DNA of 64,000 bases, from positions 98,161-162,160 of the forward strand of contig JANQPB010000038.1 of NCBI GenBank assembly GCA_028285495.1, read 5' to 3'. Of this stretch, positions 50,942-61,135 are shown piece by piece. Origin of the DNA: Acidimicrobiales bacterium (GTDB taxonomy: Bacteria > Actinomycetota > Acidimicrobiia > Acidimicrobiales > SZUA-35). A model generated the notes under the pieces. That model saw only the letters and a program-made list of their open reading frames with translations. It was not told the origin of the DNA and did no database searches. Position numbers and translations under genes: made by a program. Numbering within the stretch: position 1 is the stretch's first letter; each line of letters opens with the position of its first letter.

Positions 50942-51919
50942 TCAGGACCGGGCCGCCCGGGTGGTCGCCACCCAGTGGTCCAGCTCCTGCCAGCGGTCGT
51001 GCAGCCACACGGTCAGCTCGGCGTCGCTGGCCGGGAGCTCGGACCGGGGATGGACCCACAGGCGCACCTCGACCGGTTCGGTCAGTGGCAGCCGCCGTCG
51101 CAGGCCCCGGACCTCGGCCACCCCCTCGAGCCCAACGTGGCCGAGCACGACGACGTCGGCCTCCGGTTGGCTCCGCAGCATGGCCAGGGTGCCGGCCGGT
51201 CGGGGTGGCAGGAGCTGCTCCAGCTTCTCGGCCCTTGCCGCGGCCTCGTCCGAGCCCTTGCGACGCAGCGACGCCACCACCCGCTGCCTGGCCTGGGGGG
51301 TCGAGTAGGTCCCCTCGGGGAAGATGACGAGCACCGAGTCGGGGAGGGCCTCGGCCGCCAGCCGCTCGATGGCGGCGGCCTCGGTGTCGGTGTCACCGTC
51401 CCGGGCGACGAAGTGGTTGCCGAGGCGGGTGCCGACGATGTCGAGCGACGGGTCCCAGCGGAGCTCCCGCTTCAGCACGTAGTGCACGAAGCGACCCATC
51501 GGTCCGGCGACGACGGCCGCCGGCAGGATGGCGTCGGCCATGCTGGCGTGCCGGCTGAGCAGCACGAAGGTCCGGTCGGGGAGCCGGTCGACGTCGAAGG
51601 GCTGGATGCGGACGCCGAGCAGGCGGCCGGCCCACTGCAGCAGCGAGTTGGCCCACCAGCCCTGGAGGGCCCGGTGGGCGTCGAGGTCGAGCCGGCGTCC
51701 GAAGCCGCCGGTCGACCACAGCCATGCCGACCCGAACACGCCGATCGTGTTGTGGGCCAGGTAGACGCCGGTGGCCAGGCCAAGTCGGACCGTCGGGAGG
51801 CGCCAGTAGCCGCTGACGACGTCGGCCAGCAGGGCCAGCGACAGCCAGATCGGTGCCGTGGCCAGCCACAGAGGCAAGCCGACGAGGACGACCGAGATCG
51901 AGATCACCCGCCGAGCCAT
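50942..51919 (-). CDS. 1-acyl-sn-glycerol-3-phosphate acyltransferase-like protein (PlsC family)
   Basis: 325 residues. Two N-terminal hydrophobic helices (LVGLPLWLATAPIWLSLALL) anchor it in the membrane. The HX4D catalytic motif is SRHASMAD (~125), and FPEGTYS (~200) is motif III, where the glycerol phosphate binds. Family members acylate lysophosphatidate in phospholipid synthesis. Its length is larger than a minimal PlsC because of a C-terminal ~80-residue extension. It sits alone before rpmG. The acceptor could be another glycerolipid. Confidence 0.88.
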   Translation of the reverse strand: MARRVISISVVLVGLPLWLATAPIWLSLALLADVVSGYWRLPTVRLGLATGVYLAHNTIGVFGSAWLWSTGGFGRRLDLDAHRALQGWWANSLLQWAGRLLGVRIQPFDVDRLPDRTFVLLSRHASMADAILPAAVVAGPMGRFVHYVLKRELRWDPSLDIVGTRLGNHFVARDGDTDTEAAAIERLAAEALPDSVLVIFPEGTYSTPQARQRVVASLRRKGSDEAAARAEKLEQLLPPRPAGTLAMLRSQPEADVVVLGHVGLEGVAEVRGLRRRLPLTEPVEVRLWVHPRSELPASDAELTVWLHDRWQELDHWVATTRAARS

Positions 51920-51963
51920 GGCCGAACCGCGCCCAGGTCAGGGGCCCGGAGGGCCCGCAGGCG

Positions 51964-52131
51964 CTACCGCTCTTCCTTGAAGATGACGTGCTTGCGGACG
52001 ACCGGGTCGTACTTCTTCAGCTCGATCCGCTCGCGGGTGTTGACCTTGTTCTTCTTGGTCACGTAGAGGTAGCCGGTGCCGGCGGTCGACCGCAGCTTGA
52101 CCAGCGGGCGCTTGTCGCTCGACTTCGCCAT
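51964..52131 (-). CDS. rpmG: 50S ribosomal protein L33 (zinc-free form)
   Basis: 55 residues. MAKSSDKRPLVKLRSTAGTG then YLYVTKKNKVNTRERIELKKYDP is L33. No CxxC pair is present, so it is the C-minus form that does not bind zinc. Its ATG shares one base with the rpmB stop (TGATG), so L28 and L33 are made together. Confidence 0.95.
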   Translation of the reverse strand: MAKSSDKRPLVKLRSTAGTGYLYVTKKNKVNTRERIELKKYDPVVRKHVIFKEER

Positions 52132-52367
52132 CAGACCTTCTCCCCTCGGCGACGGATATCGGCCACGACCGACTCGATACCACGCTTGTTGATCGTCTTG
52201 ATGCCCTTGGCGCTGACCGTCAGCGTCACCCACCGCTTCTCGCTCGGGAGCCAGAACCGCTGACGCTGGATGTTGGGGCTCCACCGGCGGTTGGTCACGC
52301 GGTGGGAGTGGGAGATGCTCTTCCCGAACGCCGGCTTGCGACCGGTGACCTGGCAGATCTTGGACAT
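52131..52367 (-). CDS. rpmB: 50S ribosomal protein L28 (zinc-free form)
   Basis: 78 residues. MSKICQVTGRKPAFGKSISH, then TNRRWSPNIQRQRFWLPSEK and KTINKRGIESVVADI, is L28. The single cysteine and missing CxxC show the zinc-independent type. GAGG lies upstream of ATG 52367. It is first in an rpmB-rpmG unit. I found no Zur-like palindrome upstream. Confidence 0.95.
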   Translation of the reverse strand: MSKICQVTGRKPAFGKSISHSHRVTNRRWSPNIQRQRFWLPSEKRWVTLTVSAKGIKTINKRGIESVVADIRRRGEKV

Positions 52368-52464
52368 GACCTCAACCTCGGAACTGGCAACCCCGCCCGG
52401 GTGGCGGGTGTGTGGACGGGCGAGCTCGTAGCAGGCGAGCGCATGCGCCGTTGACCTGTCCAGG

Positions 52465-53190
52465 CTAACGGCGCCATGGCTCGGTTGCGACCGGCCCCCG
52501 GTCGGGCCACGGGCCGCCAGTCGTCGGTCCCGGCGGCGATCCTGGCGGCGGCGGGCCGTCCGGTGCCGAACCGGGCGGCGGGAGGCGCTCGCCCGGCAGC
52601 CAACGCTGGCGGCTGGCCTCGGAGGCGCGGCGAGTCGGCAGCGTGGACAGGCCGAGGGCGACGGCCAGCAACGCGCCGGTGGCGATCGGCATCCACAGCC
52701 AGGTCCGGTTGCCGGAGCCGACCAGCACGTCGACGATCCCCGCCCCGAACATGGCCAGGACGGCGGCGAGGACCAGGCTGACGGCGGACGACTCGAAGAT
52801 CGTCGATTCGACCCTGGCGTAGCGGCGGCGGGTGTAGTTGAGCCGCACCAGCTCGTTGTGGGCCAGCACCGAGGCGCCGGCCGCGGCCAGGATCACCGGA
52901 TGCGGTCCGCCGAGGGTGGTGGCCGAGGCGACCACGACCAGGATCAGCAGGGCTGCCGTCGACAGCCACAGCGACACGTGGTTGCCGGTCTCGACCGCCG
53001 CACCGTGCAGGAACCAGGCGATGATCACCGCCGACACCACGCCGATCGTGCCGAGGCTCATCCCGGCCAGCGCGGCCCAGATGGTGACGATGAGGGCGGC
53101 CAGCATCGATTCGGGATCGACCAGCATCCGCACGTGACGGACGACGCCGCCGACGAACCGCCGCCAGGCCCGCTCGAGCGCGCCGATCAT
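52465..53190 (-). CDS. Hypothetical multi-pass membrane protein
   Basis: 241 residues, family not recognised. About five hydrophobic segments (ALIVTIWAALAGMSLGTIGV, SAVIIAWFLHGAAV, LSTAALLILVVVASA, SAVSLVLAAVLAMFGAGIV, ATGALLAVALGLSTL) precede a C-terminal Pro/Gly-rich tail. It is upstream-adjacent, on the same strand, to the DUF58/MoxR set, whose last gene ends 58 bp before its ATG, so it may belong to that operon. Confidence 0.7.
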   Translation of the reverse strand: MIGALERAWRRFVGGVVRHVRMLVDPESMLAALIVTIWAALAGMSLGTIGVVSAVIIAWFLHGAAVETGNHVSLWLSTAALLILVVVASATTLGGPHPVILAAAGASVLAHNELVRLNYTRRRYARVESTIFESSAVSLVLAAVLAMFGAGIVDVLVGSGNRTWLWMPIATGALLAVALGLSTLPTRRASEASRQRWLPGERLPPPGSAPDGPPPPGSPPGPTTGGPWPDRGPVATEPWRR

Positions 53191-53248
53191 CGGCGACCGT
53201 TCGCGGCCGGTGGCGCCGACGCCGGGCCAGGGGCCGTCATCTCGACGG

Positions 53249-54495
53249 TCATGACGCCGTCTGCCGCTGGCGGCCGAGGTTGCCGACCACCCGGCGCATC
53301 ACGTGCTCGAGCGGGTCGCCGGTCGACCACGGGATCACGACAACCCCCCGGTCGCGCAGCCAGCGCTCGTTGAGCTCGTTACCGACCCGGAACACGCGGC
53401 GGGCCAGCAGCCCGATCTCGCCCTCGGGCTCGGGGAGCGACGGCTTGATGACCAGGATCTCGTGGTGGCGGCTGCGGAGGTCGACCAGGGCCGACAGGAT
53501 CGTCTCGCTGAGGAGCGGCGAGATGGCCACGATCGTGGCCGAGGCCGGCAACCCGGACGGCGGGACCCGCACGGTGGCGCCCATGCGGCGGGCGATGACC
53601 TCGGTGGCCAGCAGCGTGTCGACCACGGTGTGGAGGTGGCGGCGGCCGAGCCGGGCCGGCAGCCACCGGACCCCGTGGCCGAGGTCGATCAGGCCGACCC
53701 GGTCCTGGGCCCGCAGGTGTCGCTCGCCGAGCGCCATCGCCGCCGTGACCGTCCACCGCAGCGTCGTGTCGAGGTTGATGCCGAGGTCCTGGGCCGAGTC
53801 GACCAGCAGGACGACGTCGGACGACCGGTCGGGGTGGCGCTCGACGACCATCGGCGTGCCCCGCCTGGCCGTGAGCCGAGGATGGATCATCCGGACCGGG
53901 TCGCCGAAGCGGTAGGGCCTGACCTCGGCCAGCTCGCTGCCCGGCCCCTTGGCCCTGGCCCGGTGCTCGCCGGTGACCGGCCGCTCCCGATAGAGGGGGA
54001 TGAGGCTCTTCAGCCGCTCGGACGGCGGGTGGACCCGGACGGGCAGCTCGAGCGGGATGCGGGTCACCCGCTCCGACACGCCGAGCCGGTCTCGGGTCGT
54101 GATCACGGCCCACTCGGGGCCGGTGGCTCCCCACCGGATGGCCCGCAGGTCGACGGTCAGCGTCCGACGGCGGCCGGCCATCGACACGAAGCGGAGCGGG
54201 CCGAGCGCCAGCAGTGAGGCCGGGAGCTGGATCTCGACCTCGGTCCAGGTCGGTCGGTCCGACGACACGTCGAGAGTGAACTGGAGGTCGTCGCCCTCGA
54301 CGACCCGGGGTGACGACACGGTCGGCCGGTCGATGGTGACCTCCGGCCACCAGCCGTCGACCAGCGACAGGGCCAGCGCGGCCAGGAACGGAGAGGTCAG
54401 CGCCAGGGGCTCGACCGAGCGGCTGATCAGGGTCATGGCCGCCCCGCCCCATCCGACGAAGAGGCAGATCCAGAACCGGTGGGTCAGGTGCCGGC

Positions 54496-54499
<4 letters not shown>
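53249..54499 (-). CDS. DUF58 domain-containing protein
   Basis: 416 residues. Two hydrophobic N-terminal helices (SPFLAALALSLVDGWW) are followed by a beta domain and then the DUF58/vWA-like region, with SELAEVRPYRFGDPVRMIHP as family signature and VVLLVDSAQDLG at the MIDAS-like strand. DUF58 proteins accompany MoxR ATPases and are thought to be their vWA-type partners in assembly of membrane or surface complexes. GTG 54499 overlaps the MoxR stop (GTGA). Confidence 0.9.
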
Positions 54500-55628
<1,129 letters not shown>

Positions 55629-55632
<4 letters not shown>

Positions 55633-56039
55633 CGAGGGGACGATCCTAACCGGCTTCGGCCGCCGGCCGGCACCGTGAGCGGCGCGAGCTCGAGCCGTCG
55701 CTCCAACTCCGCCACCACGGTCTCGATCTCGTGGTCGCGGGCGTCGAACGGCAGTCGGGCCCCCGGCTCGGTGATGCCGCCGGCATCGATGAGACGGTTG
55801 ATCGTCTTGACCAGGTCGGCGCGGTGGCGGTCGCCCGGCAGCCCCCGGAGCTGGTCGTCGATGGCCTGCAGCTCCCACGGCGTCTGCAGCAGGCCGGGAG
55901 GTTCGGCCCGGAGCGGCTCACGGGGCCCGGCGCTGAGCGAGCCCCGGCTGAGCCGGCGGTCGAGGCGCAACAGCAACGCGAGCAGGATCAGCACGGCGAT
56001 CGCCACCACCGGTGCGAAGGCGAACACCAGGCCGTCCAT
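55629..56039 (-). CDS. Small membrane protein of the MoxR/DUF58/DUF4129 operon
   Basis: 136 residues. A single N-terminal helix (MDGLVFAFAPVVAIAVLILL, continuing LALLLRLD) is followed by a soluble helical domain (WELQAIDDQLRGLPGDRHRADLV ... ETVVAELERRLELAP). No recognised family. It is locked into the operon: the ATG shares a base with the DUF4129 stop, and its stop overlaps the MoxR start. Confidence 0.75.
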
Positions 56040-57181
56040 CAGACCCCGACCGTCTGGGCGGCACCCCGCCACCGGTGCAGGTCCTGGAGGGCGGCGATCA
56101 TGGCCTGGCGGTCGGCCTCGCTCGCGTGACCGGGGGCGAAGCGGACCCGGGCGAACAGGTCGCAGATCTGGCCGACCAGGGCGCCCGCGTCCGGTCGGTG
56201 CTCGGCCACCCGGGCCTGCCATTCGAAGGGCGTCTCGTCGGCCCGCCGTGGCGGGGTGCCGCCGAGCCCGCGCTCGGCCACCGAGAAGCCGATCCGGATC
56301 GCCCGGGAGGGGTTCGGGTCGCGGGCCAGGGTGGCCAGGAACTGCTCGAACCGGCCGTCGCTGACGCCCGACCCGGCCAGGCCGCTCAGGTCGAGCCCGT
56401 CGTCGGGACGATTGCGGTGCAGGTAGAGGGCGAGGGCGACGCTGCCGCCGATCAGGAGCAGCAGAGCGGCCACCAGCCAGGGCCAGGGCAGGTCCCGGGT
56501 CCGGTCGATGAGGCGCTCGAGGGCCCCGCCGTCCTCGGCGATGTCGATCGGTCCGACCGTGGTGCCGTCGGAGAGCGTGACCGAGCCGTCCGGGTTCGGG
56601 ACCAGCTCGGTGGCCTCGCCGTCCGGGGAGATCTCGGTCGCCGTCACCCCGTCGTTCTCGCCGTCTGCCCGGAACTCGACCCGGGAGCCGTCCGGTCGGA
56701 GCAGGTCGAACCCGCCGTCGGCCGGTGCGACCACCGTGTCGTCCGGGCCGATCTCGTCGAGCGGGACGATCTCGAGCTGGCCGTCCTGGCCGAGGCGAAT
56801 GCCGACCAGGTCGTCCGGGTCGACGTCGATCGGGGTCCCCTCGTCGCCGACCGGGGTCAGCCGGATCGGTCGGCCGTCCTCGCCGAGCTGGACGACGATC
56901 TCGCCGGTGTCGGTGACGATCGTGATCTCCGCCCCCTCGGCGTCACCCGGGACGTCGCCGACCTCGCCCGGCTCGACCTCGGGGGCCTCGCTCGGTGCCG
57001 GCGACGCCCGGCTGTCGCCGTCCGGGTCGGGACGGAACTCGGGCTGGGCGTCGGACTGGCCTCGATCGGTGCGCCGCTCGAACTCGTTTGCCGACTCGGT
57101 CGAGGCGCCGAGCCCGACGAGCACGAGCACCGCGAGGAAGGCGGGGACGGCGAGCCAGCCGAGCCGGACGGACGAGGGCAT
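56039..57181 (-). CDS. DUF4129 domain-containing membrane protein
   Basis: 380 residues from ATG 57181. A signal anchor (WLAVPAFLAVLVLVGLGAS), an acidic external region rich in Asp, Gly and Pro (~35-225), a second helix (WPWLVAALLLLIGGSVALAL) and the cytoplasmic DUF4129 domain (RAIRIGFSVAERGLGGTPP, ADETPFEWQARV, ICDLFARVRFAPG). DUF4129 often sits with MoxR and DUF58 genes or fused to transglutaminases. It is the first gene of the operon; CAGAAT lies 6 nt upstream. Confidence 0.88.
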   Translation of the reverse strand: MPSSVRLGWLAVPAFLAVLVLVGLGASTESANEFERRTDRGQSDAQPEFRPDPDGDSRASPAPSEAPEVEPGEVGDVPGDAEGAEITIVTDTGEIVVQLGEDGRPIRLTPVGDEGTPIDVDPDDLVGIRLGQDGQLEIVPLDEIGPDDTVVAPADGGFDLLRPDGSRVEFRADGENDGVTATEISPDGEATELVPNPDGSVTLSDGTTVGPIDIAEDGGALERLIDRTRDLPWPWLVAALLLLIGGSVALALYLHRNRPDDGLDLSGLAGSGVSDGRFEQFLATLARDPNPSRAIRIGFSVAERGLGGTPPRRADETPFEWQARVAEHRPDAGALVGQICDLFARVRFAPGHASEADRQAMIAALQDLHRWRGAAQTVGV

Positions 57182-57187
57182 CCCCCG

Positions 57188-57193
57188 ATTCTG
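57188..57193 (-). promoter_or_regulatory. -10 box CAGAAT of the DUF4129/MoxR operon
   Basis: CAGAAT on the minus strand, exactly 6 nt before ATG 57181, no Shine-Dalgarno sequence. Confidence 0.4.
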
Positions 57194-57246
57194 GCCCAGT
57201 CCGGACCGGTTGCCCACCGCGGCCCCGCCGGCGGTGTGGCGGTCGG

Positions 57247-58023
57247 CTACGGGGCGAGGGTGCCGCCGCCGTCGTCGTCGTCGAGGGTGCCGATGTGGGC
57301 CTCGGGGTCGGCGATGGCCTCGCGGGCGGTGATGATCGGCGGGGCCTCGTCCTCGTCGGTCTCGGTGACCGAGCCGACGGCGGCGGTCGAGAGGTCGATG
57401 AGGGTGGCGTAGAACCGGGCGGGCTTCTCCAGGTACTGGAGGTCGCTCAGGGCCTGGTCCTGGCCGGCGGTCTCGAGTCGGAGGGAGGCGTAACCGAGCA
57501 GCTCACCGGGCACGGTCGTGGTGTAGTTGAGGTCGGTCAGGCGGGTGAGGGGCATCGTCGAGATGTCGGAGCCGAGGAAGCCCTGGGCCAGGATGACCCG
57601 CCGGTTCGTGATGTAGAGCCGCTCGAACAGCAACCAGATCATGGCCCGGTAGGCGAAGCGGATCGTGGCCAGGAAGATGGCCAGCAGGGCGAGCGTGGTG
57701 GCGTTGAACAGCAGGAACCCGAGGAGCAGGCCGCCGGCGACGGCGTAGACGACGGCTCGCCTGATCTCCCGCTTGAAGAACAGCTGGTAGACCATGAAGC
57801 CGCCCGAGAGCAGCACGACGAGGGCCCCGAAGCTGTTGCCCGTGCCGTTGCCGGCCAGCACGGTGATGACGACCAGCACGGCCAACGTCTCCAGGAACGG
57901 TTGGATCAGGATGGCCCAGTGGCGTCGCTCGTCGTATTTGACCCGCTCGCCCCGGATGAGGATGTCGCTCGCGTCGAGCGGCTTGAGGAGCGACGAGGTC
58001 GATGGGGTGCCGGATTCTCGCAT
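57247..58023 (-). CDS. Membrane protein with bacterial PH (YdbS/bPH2-like) domain
   Basis: 258 residues. N-terminal SDILIRGERVKYDERRHWAIL precedes three or four hydrophobic helices. The PH-like part is RLYITNRRVILAQGFLGSDI followed by LTRLTDLNYTTTVPGELLGYASLRLETAG, typical of bacterial PH domain 2. The C-terminal ~45 residues are acidic. The function of these domains is not established; they are common in actinobacterial envelopes. It is probably co-transcribed with the 95-residue gene upstream. Confidence 0.82.
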   Translation of the reverse strand: MRESGTPSTSSLLKPLDASDILIRGERVKYDERRHWAILIQPFLETLAVLVVITVLAGNGTGNSFGALVVLLSGGFMVYQLFFKREIRRAVVYAVAGGLLLGFLLFNATTLALLAIFLATIRFAYRAMIWLLFERLYITNRRVILAQGFLGSDISTMPLTRLTDLNYTTTVPGELLGYASLRLETAGQDQALSDLQYLEKPARFYATLIDLSTAAVGSVTETDEDEAPPIITAREAIADPEAHIGTLDDDDGGGTLAP

Positions 58024-58073
58024 TGGCCGGATCCGTTCGGTGGTGGCGTTCGGAAAGGCGGGCGATCCCGGTC

Positions 58074-58361
58074 TCAGCCGTTGTGGGTGTGCTCGCCGTA
58101 GCCGTCGTGATCGTGGCTGAAGCTGGGATCGGCGGTTGAACCAGTGTCGCCGCTCAGCGTGTTGCTGTCGAACCCGTTCCTCGACGAGCTCTCCCCGCTG
58201 CTGGCGCCCTCGAACAGGCCGGTGAGGAACTCACCGATGGCGTTCAGGAGGTCGACCGCGAACTCGGCGAAACCGCTGGCGAACGTCCCGGCCTGCGTCG
58301 GCTGCGTGTAGATCAGGAAGAGGACGAAGAACAGAGCGAGCCAGAAGAGCCACTTTGGCAT
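58074..58361 (-). CDS. Small membrane protein with His/Asp-rich C-terminus
   Basis: 95 residues from ATG 58361, with GGGAGG upstream. One N-terminal helix (MPKWLFWLALFFVLFLIYT), an amphipathic middle (FAEFAVDLLNAIGEFLTGLF), a Ser-rich linker and a C-terminus SFSHDHDGYGEHTHNG with four His and several acidic residues, which could bind metal. No known family. The PH-domain gene follows 50 bp downstream. Confidence 0.7.
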   Translation of the reverse strand: MPKWLFWLALFFVLFLIYTQPTQAGTFASGFAEFAVDLLNAIGEFLTGLFEGASSGESSSRNGFDSNTLSGDTGSTADPSFSHDHDGYGEHTHNG

Positions 58362-58568
58362 GGTTGCCTCCCGTGCCATCGACCTGGTGGGGTCGACGCG
58401 ACGTGAACGGTTGTGTCAGACGGCTCCACCCGTTTCCCGCATCCTAGTGGCCGCAGGTCCGGTTCGTCGACCGCGAGGTCGTCCCGGGCCGAGCGCTTGG
58501 CGGGATCTTGGCGAAAGCTGTCGTTTCTGCCACTGGTCCCGTCGGCAGGAACGGGCCAGAGTCGAACC

Positions 58569-59009
58569 ATGGCAGGTTCCGATCTCGCAACGAACACGAT
58601 CGCCGACGACGTCACCCCCGTATCGGCGGTGCCGGCGGCCGACCCCGCAGACGCCGTCGCCCACTTCCGGGCACTGGCCGGGGTCGAGACCGACTGCTGG
58701 GACGTGCATGCCTCGCTGGACCCGTCGACCGGCCGTCCGCGCGGCTTCGTGCTGCTCGACGTCCGCGGCGCCGAGGCCTACGCGAAGGGCCACGTGCCGG
58801 GGGCGATGAGCCTTCCCCACGCCGAGATCACCGACGACGCGCTGACTGCCCATCCCCCCGACACCCTCTTCGTCGTGTATTGCAACGGTCCCCACTGCAA
58901 CGGTGCCGACAAGGGTGCGCTGCGGCTGGCCCTGCTCGGGCGACCGGTGAAGAAGATGATCGGCGGCGTCGAGGGCTGGAAGGACGAGGGCTTCGATCTG
59001 GTGACCTGA
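58569..59009 (+). CDS. Rhodanese-like domain protein
   Basis: 146 residues from ATG 58569. GFVLLDVRGAEAYAKGHVPGAMSLPHAEI and VVYCNGPHCNGADKGALRLA form a rhodanese fold with the catalytic cysteine in the YCNGPHC loop (second cysteine unusual). VKKMIGGVEGWKDEGFDL is the typical end. Rhodaneses carry sulfane sulfur. It precedes the FAD oxidoreductase by 87 bp; a joint role is not shown. Confidence 0.88.
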   Translation: MAGSDLATNTIADDVTPVSAVPAADPADAVAHFRALAGVETDCWDVHASLDPSTGRPRGFVLLDVRGAEAYAKGHVPGAMSLPHAEITDDALTAHPPDTLFVVYCNGPHCNGADKGALRLALLGRPVKKMIGGVEGWKDEGFDLVT

Positions 59010-59084
59010 GCGCCGCCGGCCGGAGTGCGGCGGCCGAGTGCGGTGGCCGATGGTCCGGACCGGACCCACCCGGGCCGCCGGGGG

Positions 59085-59090
59085 TACGCT
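59085..59090 (+). promoter_or_regulatory. -10 box TACGCT of a probable leaderless promoter
   Basis: TACGCT ends exactly 6 nt before ATG 59097. Confidence 0.45.
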
Positions 59091-59096
59091 TCGTCG

Positions 59097-60365
59097 ATGA
59101 CGGCAGCACGGACCGACAACCCGGCCGACCGGACGGGCGTCGTCGACGTCGTGGTCGTCGGACGTGGCCTCATCGGCTCGGCCGCGGTCCGGCACCTGGC
59201 CGAGAGCGGCCGGCGGGTGGTGGCCGTCGGACCGGACGAGCCGACCGACTGGGCCAGCTGGACCGGTCCGTTCTCGAGTCACGGCGATCAGGGCCGGATC
59301 ACCCGCATCGCCGACGCCGACCCGATCAAGGCCGACGCAGCCAGGCGCTCGATCGAGCGCTATGCCGAGCTCGAGCGGCGCTCCGGCATCAGCTTCCACC
59401 ACCCGTGCGGCCTGGTCGTCGTGCCGCTCGACTTCGACCGGTGGCTGGCCACCAGCCTGGCGGCCGGTGCCGAGGCGGCCGAGGTCGACCCGGCCGAGCT
59501 GGCGGCCACGACCGGCATCACCGTGCCGGCCGGCGCCCGGGTCGGCCGCGACGGTCCACCGGCCGGCATGATCAACCCCCGGGATCTCGTTCGGGCCCAG
59601 AACGTCGTCGCCCGCCTGGCCGGGGCGTCGATCGTGGCCGAAGCGGCCACCACGCTGACCAGCCACGGGACCGGACGGGACGGCGTCGTCGAGGTCGGCG
59701 GGCCGTGGGGGTCGGTCCGGGCTCGCCGGGCGGTGGTGGCCACGGGCTCGTTCGGGCACCACCTGCTCGGCCGCCGCCTCGACGTCGTCCGCCGGCCCCG
59801 CACCGTGCTGCTGGCCGAGCTCGACGAGCCGGCCGGACCCGGGACCCTCCCGAGCCTGATCGTGGCGCCCGGCCCCGACGACCGGCTCGAGTCGATCTAC
59901 TGGGTGCCGCCCGTGCCCTATCCCGACGGTCGCACGCTGCTCAAGATCGGCGGGTCGCTCACCTCCAACCCGGTCGTCGGGGCCGACGCCGCCGGGCTCG
60001 ACCCGCACGACCCCGCCACCGATCGCGAGCTGGTCGAGTGGTTCCACGGCTCGGGTGACCCGACCGAGATCGAGGCGCTCCACCAGTCGTTGGCGGCGAT
60101 GCTGCCCGGTGCGCCGCCGCGGTGGACGTCGACCGTGCCCTGCGTCTACACCGGCACCCCGAGCGGCTACCCGGCCATCGACTGGTTCGACGAGCGGGTG
60201 GCGGTGGCGATCGGCGGCAACGGCTGGTCGGCCAAGTCGTCGGACGAGCTGGGCCGCCTCGCCGCCGCACTGGTGACCGACGGCGATCTCGGGCAGGGCC
60301 CGGACCAGACGGTGTTCGCCGCCAGCTGGGCCACGGCCGACGTCAGTCGGCCGACAGGCGGCTGA
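59097..60365 (+). CDS. FAD-dependent oxidoreductase, monomeric sarcosine oxidase-like
   Basis: 422 residues. The Rossmann start VDVVVVGRGLIGSAAVRHLAESG has the GxGxxG FAD motif. SSHGDQGRITRIADAD matches the sarcosine oxidase active-site strand, and C-terminal STVPCVYTGTPSGYPAIDW places a cysteine where monomeric sarcosine oxidase and N-methyltryptophan oxidase attach FAD covalently. GGNGWSAKSSDELGRLA completes the FAD pocket. It probably oxidises a secondary amine or N-methyl amino acid; substrate unknown. The 3' end overlaps the convergent TetR gene by 23 bp. Confidence 0.87.
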   Translation: MTAARTDNPADRTGVVDVVVVGRGLIGSAAVRHLAESGRRVVAVGPDEPTDWASWTGPFSSHGDQGRITRIADADPIKADAARRSIERYAELERRSGISFHHPCGLVVVPLDFDRWLATSLAAGAEAAEVDPAELAATTGITVPAGARVGRDGPPAGMINPRDLVRAQNVVARLAGASIVAEAATTLTSHGTGRDGVVEVGGPWGSVRARRAVVATGSFGHHLLGRRLDVVRRPRTVLLAELDEPAGPGTLPSLIVAPGPDDRLESIYWVPPVPYPDGRTLLKIGGSLTSNPVVGADAAGLDPHDPATDRELVEWFHGSGDPTEIEALHQSLAAMLPGAPPRWTSTVPCVYTGTPSGYPAIDWFDERVAVAIGGNGWSAKSSDELGRLAAALVTDGDLGQGPDQTVFAASWATADVSRPTGG

Positions 60366-60999
60366 TGCCCTCGAGGATCAGATCGAGCACCAGGTCGAAG
60401 CTGGGGGCCGAGTCGCCGTCGAGGTGCTGGTCGATGTGGGCGATCGTGTGCGGGAACTCGTCCGGATCGAGCGAGTCGCGATAGTCGGTCGCGTCGAGCT
60501 CCAGGTCGGCCATGACGTCGGCCAGACCGAGCTCCTGGATGGTGTAGCCGAGCACGTGGTTGGTGACGGCGTGGAACCCGTGGTGGGCCATCGCCGGGGT
60601 CAGGTCGCTCTCGCTCAGGAGGCGGAGCAGATCCTCCATGATGCGTGACCGCTCGGGGCCGGGCAGGTGGCGCTGCCAGAGGTCGGGCGACCACGGGTGG
60701 GCGACCAGGGCGGCGCGAAGCGCCTTGGCGATCTGGCGAACGGCCGCCATCGGCTCGGCCCCTTCGGCCGGGCGCTCGACCTCGCCGGCGACCCCGTCGA
60801 CCATCAGCGTCAGCAGCTCGCGCTTGTTGGCCACGTGGTTGTAGAGCGACATCACCTCGTAGCCGAGGTGGTGGGCCAGCTTGCGCATGGTGATGGCCCG
60901 GATGCCCTCGGCGTCGGCCAGGGCGACGGCGCCGGCGACGATGGTGTCGCGGCTGAGCGGGATCCGTTCGACCTGTTCCCCCTCGGCCGTCGCCGTCAT
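60343..60999 (-). CDS. TetR/AcrR-family transcriptional regulator
   Basis: 218 residues from ATG 60999, with AAGGAG upstream. The HTH is IRAITMRKLAHHLGYEVMSLYNHVANKRELL; the C-terminal helical domain (QIAKALRAALVAHPWSPDL ... VTNHVLGYTIQELG) is of the TetR_C type that binds ligands. It is divergent from a quinone reductase-like gene, and three copies of a 15-bp palindrome lie in between, so it probably represses both genes until an electrophile or xenobiotic binds. Confidence 0.92.
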   Translation of the reverse strand: MTATAEGEQVERIPLSRDTIVAGAVALADAEGIRAITMRKLAHHLGYEVMSLYNHVANKRELLTLMVDGVAGEVERPAEGAEPMAAVRQIAKALRAALVAHPWSPDLWQRHLPGPERSRIMEDLLRLLSESDLTPAMAHHGFHAVTNHVLGYTIQELGLADVMADLELDATDYRDSLDPDEFPHTIAHIDQHLDGDSAPSFDLVLDLILEGISRLSAD

Positions 61000-61046
61000 G
61001 TGCGCTCCTTGGATCCGACCCGGTTTCGCGGGTCCCGGGGTTGACA

Positions 61047-61102
61047 GCGTACATCGTACGTCGTAGAACGTACAATGTACGTAGACAACGTACGTTGTAC
61101 GT
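61047..61102. promoter_or_regulatory. Array of three TetR operators
   Basis: Three near-identical 15-bp palindromes of form ACGTACNNNGTACGT start at 61047, 61068 and 61088. Spacings of 21 and 20 bp put them on the same DNA face two helical turns apart. They lie 48 bp from the TetR ATG and 34 bp from the oxidoreductase ATG. Confidence 0.85.
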
Positions 61103-61135
61103 AGCACGGCAGCCGCCGTCCGGAGGAGCCATCCC

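Noticed and set aside
52368..52464. A Zur-regulated promoter for the zinc-free L28/L33 pair
   Set aside because: In some actinobacteria such paralogues are Zur-controlled, but I found no Zur-like palindrome upstream; they may be the only L28 and L33 genes.
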